NCBI GenBank assembly: GCA_022496805.1
Contig: CM040089.1
Span: 42,082,372 to 42,146,371 of the forward strand
DNA: 64,000 bases
Direction: 5' to 3'
Source of the DNA: Pohlia nutans
Taxonomy: Eukaryota; Streptophyta; Bryopsida; Bryales; Mniaceae
Made by a program: the position numbers and the translations under genes. Within the stretch, counting starts at the first letter, position 1, and each line of letters begins with the position of its first letter. A model generated the notes under the pieces. That model was not told the DNA's origin and did no database searches. It was given only the letters and a program-made list of their open reading frames with translations. This document shows positions 27,607 through 38,897 of this stretch, one piece after another.

Positions 27607-28080
27607 GGGGAAGGCCTCGAGGGGTGGGGGTTCTTGTATTTAACCCATATACATCGAGGTAAGCCTCATGGGCTTATTCAAAAGAGAATAATGAAGAAAA
27701 AAGTGGATTTTCTCAACAAAATCAAGCGAGGATTGGTGCGTTGGAAAGCTACTGAAAAAACGATCTAGATTCCAAATTTGCGCCTCATTTGAGAGATTGT
27801 GGAATCGTTGGTAAGTAATCAAAGTTATCAAATTGAACAGGTTTTGAGGTTGGGGCAGCTGAGGTGCCGCAGTGCTACAGTGCCCAGCAGAGCTGTTTTT
27901 GCATTTTATTTATTTATTTATTTTTCTTTATTTTTATTTTTTCCTCTGAAAATTTAGATGCCTTCCGGGCTGCCCTGCCCAGTGCCTCTTGACGTTTAAG
28001 GGTTAAGGACATTAGGCGGGAAGCGTAAGCCCGAGGTTGTGCCCAAAAATGTAGGATCCCCTCCCCTCGAGGCCTTCCCC
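27607..28080. mobile_element. TA-flanked element with GGGGAAGGCCTCGAGGGG ends
   Basis: 474 bp with inverted ends GGGGAAGGCCTCGAGGGG, flanked by TA on both sides (27605-27606 and 28081-28082). The interior contains an (ATTT)n run near 27905-27945 and, at 28000-28015, the right terminus of a TTAA element (ACGTTTAAGGGTTAA) whose left end I could not place. Confidence 0.65.
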
Positions 28081-28082
28081 TA

Positions 28083-29260
28083 CATAAAGGGTGGGAAAGA
28101 TTGGAAATTTCTATCAGTGCATTCCACTAGTGTGGAATCGACATATTTTGATCCATTGGTGCAATGGGGAGATTCCGTTGTAGGAGGAGCATATGTTCAC
28201 ATTCAAAAATATTTTTGAGTGCTTTTATGTTCTTATGCAATCTCAATTATTCAATCCAAAATATCACTTACAGAAAACAAATATTGCATTTTTTTTAACG
28301 TAATAATTAATTAAAAAAATATTGGTGATGAATTTAAAAAAATTCAATTGTGTGAGCATGTACAAAACATCAATGTGCACATTTGGTGCACATTTTTTTG
28401 GGAAGTTGACAAAAAGTTGCAAAATTAACGTTTTAAATAGTGGTGATACCTACCCAAATTTGTAAAGAATATATTTTGAAATTGTAATTAGAGTTTGAAA
28501 ATCCAATTACACCATCATATTTAACACTTAAACAATTTAGCAAGCCCTTCGGGCTTGATAGTGTATTGGGAGAATCTTGCTCATAATTCCTACTCTGTTG
28601 CATCAAATGATGGGTTTTAAATGTCAAACCGAGCACCTTTGAGTGATCTATATATTTTTAGAATAGAACCAAAGTAAATTAGAAAGAGAATCATGCTTAA
28701 AATGGAGTTTAAAATATATTTTGAGTGTGGAATCAAGAAAGCATTTATTCTTAAAAGATTAAAAGTATGAAATTATTCTAGAATGAAGGTCATGGTGTGC
28801 AACTATAATTGTATGATTTTGAGGACAACAAAAAGAAAAAAAATGTTATTTTAATGGACCCTGCTATACAGCCAAATGAACCGATACGGGATGTCAACAA
28901 TCCATATTTGGCCAAAAGAAGAAAGAAATGAATCAATAATACATCCAAGTTTCTTCGAATTGGATGAAATGCAATTGAGAGCTTTCATTGGTCAAGAGAA
29001 ATGAGATGGTCAATTTCAGCCAGTTTACACCAAATTTCCTTGAGATCCATTGGTCGTGACTCATAATCCATTGCATTTTATAAAAAATGAGGAAATTAAT
29101 GTAGGTGCACCTATTCCCAATGTAGTCTTATTCCCAAAATAGGGCTCTGGAATCCAACATTTCACGATGTGTCATTGCCATCAAGCAATGGTTCGTTTTT
29201 TTGTTTTGAATTTTCACATTCTTGGTATTGGATGTAATTTGACATGTATGCTAACTAAAG
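28083..29260. other. AT-rich intergenic DNA
   Basis: Nothing recognised beyond simple A/T runs. Confidence 0.4.
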
Positions 29261-29421
29261 TTGATTTCGAGGTGTATATTAAATTGATTGTTATGTGTAT
29301 GCTAAGTCGATTGTGAGGTGTATGTGAAATGGATTGTGAGGAGTATATTAAATTGATTGTGAGGTTTATATTAAGTTGATTGTGACGTGTATGCTAAGTT
29401 GATTGCAAGGAATATGCCAAG
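29261..29421 (+). repeat. 23-bp minisatellite, seven units
   Basis: Seven head-to-tail units of TTGATTGTGAGGTGTATATT plus three bases, with scattered substitutions and no length change (7 x 23 = 161 bp). Confidence 0.85.
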
Positions 29422-29818
29422 TTAACAGTGTTGTATACAATAGGTTATAACTTCAAAAAATCATATCTAATTCATCATGATAGATAATTTGGTTTTGATT
29501 TCTGCCAAAATTACTTGTTTGTATTTTTGTACACATATTAAAATAAATGAATTAGTGATGTGTTGTAACAACAAATGTGAAAAATATTTTAATGTATTAA
29601 AAACATGTGCACCTACATCACTTTGATATTTTAAATAATTTTAAGTATTTTACATTTTTTGTATATTAACTACTTGAATTGCGCAACATGTTTGGAGTGA
29701 AATAATTTTTTTCTCATGTACATATGTTAAAAAAAAAATATGTCTCCGCCAAGCTAATACATTCCAAGATAAAAATTCAATACAAATTGACATCTTGTGT
29801 AAATAAATAAAGTTGGAC
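29422..29818. other. AT-rich intergenic DNA
   Basis: Nothing recognised. Confidence 0.4.
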
Positions 29819-29820
29819 TA

Positions 29821-30096
29821 CCGAACCAGGAAGGCAGGGTCGGCACTTTTGTGTCGAATAATTAATAAAAGTTCAAAAAGTGGAGGTCGGCACTTTCAAA
29901 AACAATTATTAAAAATTCGGCTATTAATAACTAACATTGAATTTTACTAGCGGCTAAACGTTTTCTTTTGTTTTTTGTCTACGATTTTTGTTGACTTCAT
30001 TTTTGTTGATTTCGACAAAATACTTGATAAATTTATTTATTTTTTCGGCATTTTTTTGGGGAATTATTTTCTGCCGACCCTGCCTTCCTGGTTCGG
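29821..30096. mobile_element. MITE with 25-bp perfect inverted repeats, TA target
   Basis: 276 bp. Its ends CCGAACCAGGAAGGCAGGGT(CGGCA) are perfect inverted repeats of 25 bp, flanked by TA. A subterminal motif GTCGGCACTTT is repeated inside the left end. There is no coding capacity. Perfect termini suggest recent movement compared with other elements here. Confidence 0.85.
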
Positions 30097-30388
30097 TATC
30101 TTCTCGTAGATAAAGCCTATAAAATTTAATTCTTAAACTTATAAATAATTTGACACGTTTAGGTTTTTTATATACTTTATCTACATTAGTTAATTAAATT
30201 TTGATTGCTTTTAGAAGCTTCTTAGCAATTGATTCATGAGCTTCTCTAACTTTCTTGTGATTTTTAAACAAGCATTGAGTTATAAACAAATGGAGATTTA
30301 ATCAAGTTTCTCAACTAACTCAAAAAAAGAGGTTCAAATATTACCATTCAGTCTATTTGATTTTGTGACCTGATTCATTGTATTCAAT

Positions 30389-31878
30389 TTAACCCTTTAA
30401 GGTACAGATGATGCATCGGTTTCAAAAATATGTTATAAAACGTTTGATGATTAACAAAAATGGAGTTGATGTACAGTAGGGTGACACCCAAATTGGCACC
30501 TTGTGCAATTCCAGGGATACTGCCCACACTGCTGCCAATTTTGACACCCTCCCGAGGGCTGGAAATTGTTATTTTAACATGAAATTTTAGAAACAAAATC
30601 ATTATTATGTTGAAAACATGTGTACCAAATTTCAAGGCCAGAAGATTGATACAGAAAAAGATATTCAAGATTTACTAACAAGGGGTAGCTATAAGAAATG
30701 TTTCACAACTGCCAACTTTGACACCCTCCCAAGGATTGAAGAATTTTTTTTTTCCCATGGAATTTTTGGAGTAGGAATATCTTTATGTTTTTTACATATA
30801 TGAAAAGATTCAAGTCCAAAAGACCCACAAAAAAATGATATTCCAAATCTACCAACAGGTGTAATTGTGAGAAACAAAGAGGAAAATTATCTCACAACTT
30901 TGACTGCCTCCCTAGGGTTGGGAATTTGTTATTTTAAAATGGAATTTTTGGCACAAAATCAATTTTTAGTTGATAACACGTGCAAAAACTTTCATGTTGA
31001 AATAACAAATACTCAACTCTAGGGAGGCTGTCAAAGTTGTGAGACGATTTTCCTCTTTGTTTCTCACAACTACACCTGTTGGTAGATTTGAAATATCATT
31101 TTTTTTGTGGGTCTTTTGGACTTGAATTTTTTCAAATGTGTAAACAACATAAAGATATTCCTACTCCAAAAATTCCATGGAAAAAAAAATTCTTCAATCC
31201 TTGGGAGGGTATCAAAGTTGGCAGTAGTGAAACATTTTTTATAGCTACCCCTTGTTAGTAAATCTTGAATATCTTTTTTTGTATCAATCTTCTGGCCTTG
31301 AAATTTGGTACACATGTTTTCAACATAATAATGATTTTGTTTCTAAAATTTCATGTCAAAATAACAATTTTCCAGCCCTCGGGAGGGTGTCAAAGTTGGC
31401 AGAAGTGTGGGCACTATCCCTGGAATTGCACAAAGTGCCAATTTGGGTGTCACCCCACTGTACAAAGCTAAGTTGTAAATGTCAATATGTAGATCACAAC
31501 TGTACAGTTGGCTTTATCAAATTTTTATTAATATTTAAAAATTAAATCTTCAAGGTTTTCTTGTGAAATTCAATTAAAAGTCCCAAATTAACAAAAAATA
31601 ATAATTAAACTGTAACAAATTTGGAATAATATGCACTATGAGATGGTATAATTTCCATTATTTGATTTTACTTATTTTGGAAAATCATTTTAAGAGCTCA
31701 CTTTTTGAACTAAGAATGAAACTTGACATAAACCAATCATGTTGTTAAAATAAAAATTACAATATTTTATTTTGAAGATCCATATTGTACAAATAGTAGT
31801 CAACTAGCACAAGAACCAAGAGAAATTTGAATGAATGAAAAATGTGTCTGTCCATTGTCAAGCGCGCTAAAGGGTTAA
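30389..31878. mobile_element. piggyBac-like MITE, family E, carrying a nested palindrome
   Basis: 1,490 bp bounded by TTAA, ends CCCTTTAAGGTAC and GCGCTAAAGGG. Its outer parts (30389-30473 and 31461-31878) are the inverted counterpart of the element at 20511-21035. The middle 987 bp is a separate insertion at a TA. The nesting order is clear: a TTAA element first, the palindrome later. Confidence 0.75.
30474..31460. mobile_element. 987-bp foldback element, Tc1/mariner-like ends
   Basis: Near-complete palindrome with arms of about 490 bp and a short centre near 30992-31005. Termini CAGTAGGGTGACACCC and, on the other strand, CAGTGGGGTGACACCC are flanked by TA (30472-30473, 31461-31462). CAGT ends plus a TA target fit Tc1/mariner. 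The mirrored open frames in the two arms are by-products of the palindrome. The transcript would form a very long hairpin. Confidence 0.8.
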
Positions 31879-32491
31879 AGATCATCATTCAAACTCAACC
31901 AATGCTAGGATCTACAAAGTTTGCTGACTGTTAATTTTTTTCACGTCTAAAGCTTGGTTACCAATTCTACAACAAATTGTGACCCCACTAGTTCTCGTTA
32001 TCATAATATTACTTGTAATTTTCTTTAAAATTTGAATGTTTCTAACTAAATTAAGAGATTCTCTTTAATTTTTTTGATAGTGTGTGTTAAATATGCAATC
32101 CATTTTGAATATTCCATGCTTGTGGCAATGGTTATGTGTCGGAAGGAGGAAATTTGTGGCAGTGTGCTCCATAAGTTAGCTGCAGCGGTAGCTTTGACTC
32201 CAAGTTCCTGTGGAGTTTTATATGTTTGGTTTTTTTAAACTATGCTTACTGTACTTGGGTGTCAGGGTAGGCAAAAAGTAATTATAAAAGAGAAGCCCAA
32301 GATTTTAGAAATTTTTGTTTTTAAAAAAATCTTTTTTTTATGGTGAAAAAAGAAAATCTAAGAGAATATTCACGTAATTTGACATTTGTTGAAAAGCATG
32401 CGGGCAATTTTTTTTAAAATTATTCAGCATCATGTCGAGGCCGGGGTACGGTATACAAATTACAATAGCCCACCAATTATTGTAGCTATCG
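31879..32491. other. AT-rich intergenic DNA
   Basis: Nothing recognised. Confidence 0.4.
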
Positions 32492-32493
32492 TA

Positions 32494-32703
32494 CATCCAT
32501 TATTGTGTTTAGTCTGAGATCCACTAATTGTTTTATAATGATTATATATAATGAATATTTTTACCAAGTATGTTTATGGGTGTTCTTCTACATGAGGAGT
32601 ACCAAATTAAATCTTCAATTTTGATAAATGTTTTTGCCTTGCAAAATAGTTATAACCTTGAGTAAGTAGTTAGTGTGGCTTGAACTAAATACTATAATGG
32701 GTG
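32494..32703. mobile_element. Short MITE, TA target (copy 1 of pair)
   Basis: 210 bp, flanked by TA, ends CATCCATTATTGTGTTTAGT and the inverted CACCCATTATAGTATTTAGT. The interior shares ACTAATTGTTTTA, GAATATTTTTAC and GTAGTTAGTGTG-type blocks with 33290-33508. Confidence 0.65.
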
Positions 32704-33289
32704 TACTGGTAACATTTACTCCCCACTATTAAATAAAGGTTACTTTGTGGGGGCTTCGTCTCGACATTCATTAAATGGTTTTTATCCTCAATTTTAATGG
32801 CAACATATGTTTGTGTAAAATTGTTAGACTTCCTAGAAAGGTGATAAATTGTTAAAATGGTGACAAAATTTAGTAAATGTTCAGAAGTAATTCTAGACTT
32901 ATATAAATGAATCTCAACAAAATACCAATCATTTTTATGATTTACAGGAATCTCTGACGCATGCACATCATTTGATGATAGGTCCTATACTATTTACCAA
33001 TTTAAAACTGTCGAATTTAGTTAAAATCATTTCAAAATTGCTTTAAATTCCTTTGTTCATGTGGTTAGGCAACATTTGACCATAGGTGGAGGATAAAGTT
33101 GGCATAAATTATTTCTCAAAACATTTTTTTTTGAATGGTGTTAAAGGATTCTTTAAAAAATATTCACAAAGATTCTATCTACCAAACCTTCTTTTTATTT
33201 CCACACATGTCCCAACCATGCCCTCCACGTAACTATAGCAGTAGAAAAGAAACTACATGTATTTAGTTTTATGAACACTACTCTGTCTA

Positions 33290-33508
33290 CACCGGTTATT
33301 GCCACTACTATGAAACACACTAATTGTTTTAAAATGGCTACATCTTTTTAGGCAAGATGAATATTTTTACAAAATATGTTTATGGACATTGTACTACATC
33401 AACAATACTAGTACCAATATCTTCGACAACAGTAAAAACATTTGCCTTATGTAAAAAGTTATAGACCTGAGTAAATAGTTAGTGTGTCTCACATGGCAAT
33501 AATCGGTG
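33290..33508. mobile_element. Short MITE, TA target (copy 2 of pair)
   Basis: 219 bp flanked by TA, with inverted ends CACCGGTTATTGCCA and TGGCAATAATCGGTG. Same family and orientation as 32494-32703, roughly 70% alike by eye. Confidence 0.65.
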
Positions 33509-33510
33509 TA

Positions 33511-34163
33511 GGGAAATTACCATCTACTTTGTTCTTTGTCATTGGCAGAGGAGGTCAAATTGGAGCAAGAGTGAAGTGCAGGACAAGCTGGTCATCCAGA
33601 ATGAGTTGGCAAGCATATCAGTGCCTTTCACTCCACCCCCTTATCCACACTATTTAGGGAAATTTAGACGCTCAGGCCGGCCTTCACACACTCAAGTTAT
33701 CCCGTAATCGTACGCATTATGGCTGTTTTGTAAATGTTATTATTTTGCTATTCAACATACATGCTATGGAGAGCCAAATGATACATTACCATACCCCAAG
33801 AGCAGGATCGGGAAAACAGACTAAAAATAGAAATAATATTACCTAGATTCTGTTTTTCAATTTTTGTATGATGAAAAGAAGAATCTTTAAAAATATTTGC
33901 AGAATGTGACATTGGTCAAAATGAAATCTTTCAATTATTTTATTTTATTGTCCAGACATGTGTGAACCTGCATCATAGTATGGGTAAGGTATTTTGGTAT
34001 TCAGTACCGAGTATTCAGATTCCATAATATATCCATCAACACATTGCACGTGTAAGGAATCAAATCCAGCAAAAATTGGACAAAGTGACCAAACATGAAG
34101 AATATTCTCCCCTGTGAACGATGCAGGTATAAAGTTGTGACAAGTTGCATGTTCTACAGTACT
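33511..34163. other. Intergenic DNA
   Basis: No gene or element end recognised. Confidence 0.4.
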
Positions 34164-34232
34164 TTAACCCTTAAGAGCGTGAGGGGTATTGGATAAAACA
34201 TTGATGTGTTATAATATGTGCCTTCCATATGT

Positions 34233-34633
34233 TTAACCCCTAAAGAGCCCTGAGGATGGAATGTCGCCTTGGCTGGGATTGTACCATGAATTGAGGCACC
34301 TTGCAATGCATATTACTTGAAACAACCAAAAAGCAAAAGAAAGACCCAAAGATGAAGAAAATTATGAAACCTTCGGAAAAAAAATTGGAATCACTATGTG
34401 TATTCTATGGAGTCTATTGTGCACATTTATACGTATTTGCAGCATATACAGGCAATGGTAGAGTTGCTCTAAATTACTCCAAAAAATTTGAAAAAAATAT
34501 ATACCATTAATGGTATTGACATTGACGTCTACAAAAGAATTCACCATCACAACATCATTTTCTAGTCTTCAATATATAAGTACAAATGTAAACCTCTGCA
34601 GCAACTTCGTATGCATATCCTTTTAGGGGTTAA
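34233..34633. mobile_element. piggyBac-like MITE nested in family F (first)
   Basis: 401 bp, TTAA at both ends, termini CCCCTAAAGAGCCCTGAGG and CATATCCTTTTAGGGG. The inverted match is short (about 9 bp). It contains a 69-codon frame without family resemblance. The right TTAA is shared with the next element. Confidence 0.6.
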
Positions 34634-35177
34634 CCCTTAAACGTACCACTCCTTTGTAGGAAAGTCAAACTACACAATTTAGCCTTCAAGATTTATCAAA
34701 ATATATTTTGTAATTTTTTTCATGCATGGAATTGAATGTTTCCTATCAGTCTTGAAATTTTCAGATTTTTTTGATTTAATACGGCCTTTTTAACAAATTT
34801 TTAAGTCAAATACTTCAAAAAATATTTTTTATTACAAAAAAGCTTAAAATTTTTTTTTTTTTTTTTGGGAGCAGGTACAAATTACAATGGAGAATCACAT
34901 GATATGTTTCCCATAGAAATTTTTTATTTAAATTTTGAAATTCGAAAGGTGAACATCCTATGTAGTGTAATTCAAACCTTGAGCTACAAAGCTTGCACAA
35001 GCAATAAAATACTCAATAATTGGAATTTTTAAGATTTGAAAAGTGGAGTTCAAACTAGACTTAATAAACTTCATTTTCTTAGTTGGGTGTATTAGCAACA
35101 AAAGTCGTTTTCAAGATCAAAATTGGGTTTGACCAACAAACGTCCAGAAACTGGATGCCTGGACGTTTAGGGGTTAA
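34630..35177. mobile_element. piggyBac-like MITE nested in family F (second)
   Basis: 548 bp with termini CCCTTAAACGTACC and CTGGACGTTTAGGGG and TTAA at each side. It abuts the previous nested element with a single shared TTAA. Confidence 0.65.
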
Positions 35178-35737
35178 TGAAGTTTGGTTCAATAGACAAA
35201 ATGTTGGGCATCATCTCTACAAATTATTCATATGGTCAAATTTCCAAAAATACTTTAAATAGCTTTTTAATGAATTTAAAAACATTAACCTTTGAATTTT
35301 TTTTATAAATTACAAATTTCACTTTTAGAATTTAAAATTTAGCATGATTAGTTAAAATTGGTTTACCTATTGAAAACTTTGAAAAGGCAAAAGAAATGAT
35401 GGAGGGAACATCATTACTTTCTTCAAAGAACAAATTTTACAACACTGTGACAATGTTGAGGTGACCCGCTTTGAAAAATTCTCCCTGGTGGAGTTTAACT
35501 CGGATTGACATAATTCAAATTACATGAGGATAGTAGATACATTGCCGTATAATTGGTATTTGCTACCAACAAGAAGCTCTAAATTGGGATCTCAATAGCT
35601 CATTAGAACCGCATTGATCTAAATTCCAACTTCTCTGTTGAACTCAAACGATTGAAAGTGTGGATCCATTCCAAATCCAAGAAAAATACACCATATTCTA
35701 CTTGCCGCAAAGACATTTTCAGACATTTAGGGGTTAA

Positions 35738-37173
35738 ATGGGTATGTCTACCTTAGAGGTGGTCAGTTTCTCTGCAATGAGTCTTGGCATTTGGGGTAAT
35801 TAAAAAAATTAAAAATCGTCTGGTAATGGATGTAGTTTTTTGTGCTGACAGGGCAGTTGGGAATTAGGGCACCGGCTAGCCCCGTGAAATTGGGAGTTTA
35901 GGGTTGGTTTATCTATGTGGCCATGTGGGGGTTGGTCGTGTTTTCCCACACTCTTGGACTGGATCACAGGACTGTATCAGAGCATGACACAGTCTCATTG
36001 TGCCTATCCATTCAATGTGGCCCTCCCTCACTTCCATTTGATGCTTCCATTTGATGCTTCCATAAACCTGTGCCCTTTTTGCCCTACGGCCCTTCAATTG
36101 GCTGCATGACTTTGCCGGACAAGGGCCTTCTGTCTTTGGGTTGTATCTCACACTTGCTGGTGACATCACATTCTAAGTTATAATGGCGTAAAGACCGTTG
36201 CTTTTTGTGCATTAGAGCAGGCCCAGCAGCAGTTGTTTTCCACTAGTGGCCCATTCACACCAAGCCCCTGCAGTACTTGCATCTGCGTTCCCAAAATGGA
36301 GGAAGGTAAAACCGAGAAACGAAAAAATATTCAAAGCCTTGTCTTTTCTTCCTGCAACTACTATTCAAGCACTGTGCAACTGCATTATAGTGCCGCAAGT
36401 AGAGCCATGTTGTTTTCTTTTGCGTTGCGTTCCTTTATGTTATGCGTTAGAGTAATTTCGCATCGGGTATTTTATATTTCTTGGGTGACAGCAGATTTCC
36501 TCAAAGTTACCTGACGTATGCATGCATGCGGCAACATTGGTGTATGTGAATGGGCCATCACCAAACCTATTTCTAGATGATAAAGTACCTCTTATGGCCC
36601 CAACTCCATATCCTCTCCTCGACGTAAATGCAAGCACTATTCACCCATGGGCCCTATTTTCTGAAATTTCCATTTTGGGCACCCTAGGATCTTATTTTGG
36701 CAATTTCTTTTGCTAATATAGGGTCCTAATTTAATTTAGGAGGAACCCCTCGAGAATTTTAAATCCTTGGAAAAGGGGGTTATATTCTAAGGTGGACTCC
36801 TACATGCACAGAATAGGGGACATGTTTTATCCTCTTGCATAAACGTCAAGGGGGGGAGTTAGAGTCGAGGCCTTTTATGGTGTGGAGTTTGATACTTGCA
36901 CATCAAATATTGTCAATATAGCGAGGGGTGGTTCTCACATCAAACATTTTGTTCTATTTTCTGATAAGACCATGCTCATACCTTATGAAGTTAAATTTAG
37001 TAAATTTATTCTTTGCCATTATGATTGTCCCATGTAGTGACAAAAGTAGTAGTATGTAAATGGTTGATGTAGTCTATTCCAAACACACTTGGTGGTTGTT
37101 GTTGAGGAAGTTTTCATTTCTCACATACCATCTTGCATGTGAACTTGGTTTGTACTAGGCATGCTCTTAGAAA
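35738..37173. other. Intergenic DNA including a dispersed repeat
   Basis: 36225-36560 is the inverted partner of the repeat at 25525-25860. No gene recognised elsewhere; open frames here lack family features. Confidence 0.45.
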
Positions 37174-37421
37174 GTCATATTCGTTATATTGAGACTTTTC
37201 GCAGTCTCATTTTTATTTTCGACTCGAAGATAAACCGTTTTATCTCCTTACTAGTATTTTTTATAAATATTTAACAACACCAACTTTTGGAATTTCATTA
37301 TAGAATCACTATTTGAGCATTAAATTTTTCTTGGTTTCAATTATTATATTTTAAATGAATTTTTGAATAATTGGCATTCTGTCTCAAAATCTGCGAAAAG
37401 TCTCAATATAACGAATATGAC
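37174..37421. mobile_element. 248-bp MITE with GTCATATTCGTTATATTGAG ends
   Basis: Inverted ends GTCATATTCGTTATATTGAG and CTCAATATAACGAATATGAC, with the match extending about 10 bp further inward. A copy of exactly the same length, in the opposite orientation, is nested in the Tc1-like element at 62017-62264. Both contain the palindrome TTCGACTCGAAGATAAA next to one end. The target-site duplication is not clear. Confidence 0.8.
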
Positions 37422-37559
37422 CATTTAGCCCTTAATGACCCATGCAACCATTTTGGGATTGTCATCCATATTTTGGCAACATAATTCGCCAGCAAAAACC
37501 TTTTTATTTATATTTAAAGAGTTAACTCCCAGCCCTATTCTAGAGTTTAACACTATTCT
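37422..37559. mobile_element. Left-end fragment of a TTAA element (family G)
   Basis: Starts TTAGCCCTTAATGACCC and shares about 70 bp (AACCATTTTGGGATTGTCAT and on) with the sequence from 39726. Both look like left ends of one family; no right ends were found. Confidence 0.4.
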
Positions 37560-37783
37560 AGAGTTTAACAAATTTTTGGTGGTTTAAAAAAAAAGCTCTC
37601 CCTGTTGAAATTAGGGATATTAATAATAGTATCCAAATGTATAAACGTAAGCATAGCTTATCAAACAAGTGCCAGTTAAATCTTTAGTAAGATCGAACCG
37701 TTGGATTGGAAGATTATAGTATGTTTTTGAATCGTATAATGCGCTCTCAAAAATGAGATTTTGGAGAGTGTGTGACTTCAAAG

Positions 37784-38352
37784 TTAATCTCTAAAGGACT
37801 ACAACTATGTTTCTTTCCAAACACTCCAAAGCTACCTAAAAGTACTTCTTCATTCAACAATAGGATATTTCAACCAACTTAAATTTATTAGCACCTAAAA
37901 ATTTTCAACTGTTTAGGGTTCCCTAATAGTAAGATTATAAGCTACAAAGTTGGTTGCACTTTTTTTTGGCCCCCTGCCCGAGTTTGAAACTTTATGAAAA
38001 TGCCCAATTTGCAAAGTCTAGTCTCAGGTTTGGTAAAATGAATTTGGCAGTTGGGTATACGGGGGTGTTAGCTCATTGTGTACAAAAATTCAGATGCATA
38101 GCTCATTGTGTACAAAAATTCAGATGCATAGCTCATTGTATGGAAATTTTCAAGAGCTTCCCGTAGTTAGTTTTGTCACCTTTGCATGATCGAATCTTTT
38201 GATCTTGCATCACCTACATACGCAGATCACCATCCAATCTTCGATACAAAAAGTAGAATCACCACAAAAAATCTCAAAATTCGAGGATCAATACTCACTC
38301 TACGCTGAGGTGACTGAACTTGGAAAATCAGCCTTGGTCTTTTAAGGGTTAA
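37784..38352. mobile_element. TTAA element nested in family B
   Basis: 569 bp, inserted at an internal TTAA of the family-B copy. Ends are TTAATCTCTAAAGGACTAC and GCCTTGGTCTTTTAAGGGTTAA-like sequence. The ends resemble the intronic pair at 60610 and 61036 (CTAAAGGACC). Confidence 0.65.
38071..38148 (+). repeat. 30-bp tandem repeat
   Basis: Two identical 30-bp units starting AGCTCATTGTGTACAAAAAT plus a third diverged partial copy (AGCTCATTGTATGGAAATTT). It lies inside the nested TTAA element. Confidence 0.8.
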
Positions 38353-38897
38353 ATAGAATTTGGATTAAATTTTCAAAATGAAGGTAAAGATGTTCAACAA
38401 TGACCTCTGTCAACACCTCTCCATTGTATCTTTCATGTCAAGAACGGACTCACACATAATTATTGTGAATTTTATAAGTGAGAGTAATTTATCTATGTAC
38501 GGTTTAAAAAAAAAATTATACGTTAAAAAATGAAAGGAGTTGGTACATTGATCAAGATTAGAATACACACTAATGGAACATGAATAAGAGAAGTCAACAC
38601 ATTTCAAAATTGAAAGAAAAGATAAAAAACTTCCAAACACAAGAAATACCGCATAGTGCATGTGATGTATTTGTAACTATTTGCTTTGTTTTTAGGTATT
38701 TGCAGTATTTTGGTGTTTTGTACATGAGTATTTTTATAGCAGATTGCTTCAAAATGATTTTTTTGCCCAACAAGAGTGGTATACAACGGGGGTACATTTG
38801 AACTTTAGAACTCAACTTCAAATACCTCAGAGATGAAGAGATATATCAATTGCAAGAGAATTAGTGAAAATGATATAGTTAGTTGGGTACTAAAGGA

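Larger units (their letters stand above)
34164..35737. mobile_element. TTAA family F element split by two nested elements
   Basis: Left end TTAACCCTTAAGAGCGTGAGG, right end GACATTTAGGGGTTAA. After CTTCCATATG it is interrupted at 34233, and the homology to the copy at 19778 resumes at about 35178 (ATGAAGTTTGGTTCAATAGA). The 945 bp between are two other TTAA elements lying side by side. Confidence 0.65.

Noticed and set aside
30384..31545. Mirrored open frames of 61-97 codons in both arms of the palindrome
   Set aside because: The same frame appears in each arm because the DNA is palindromic; no transposase motif or domain.
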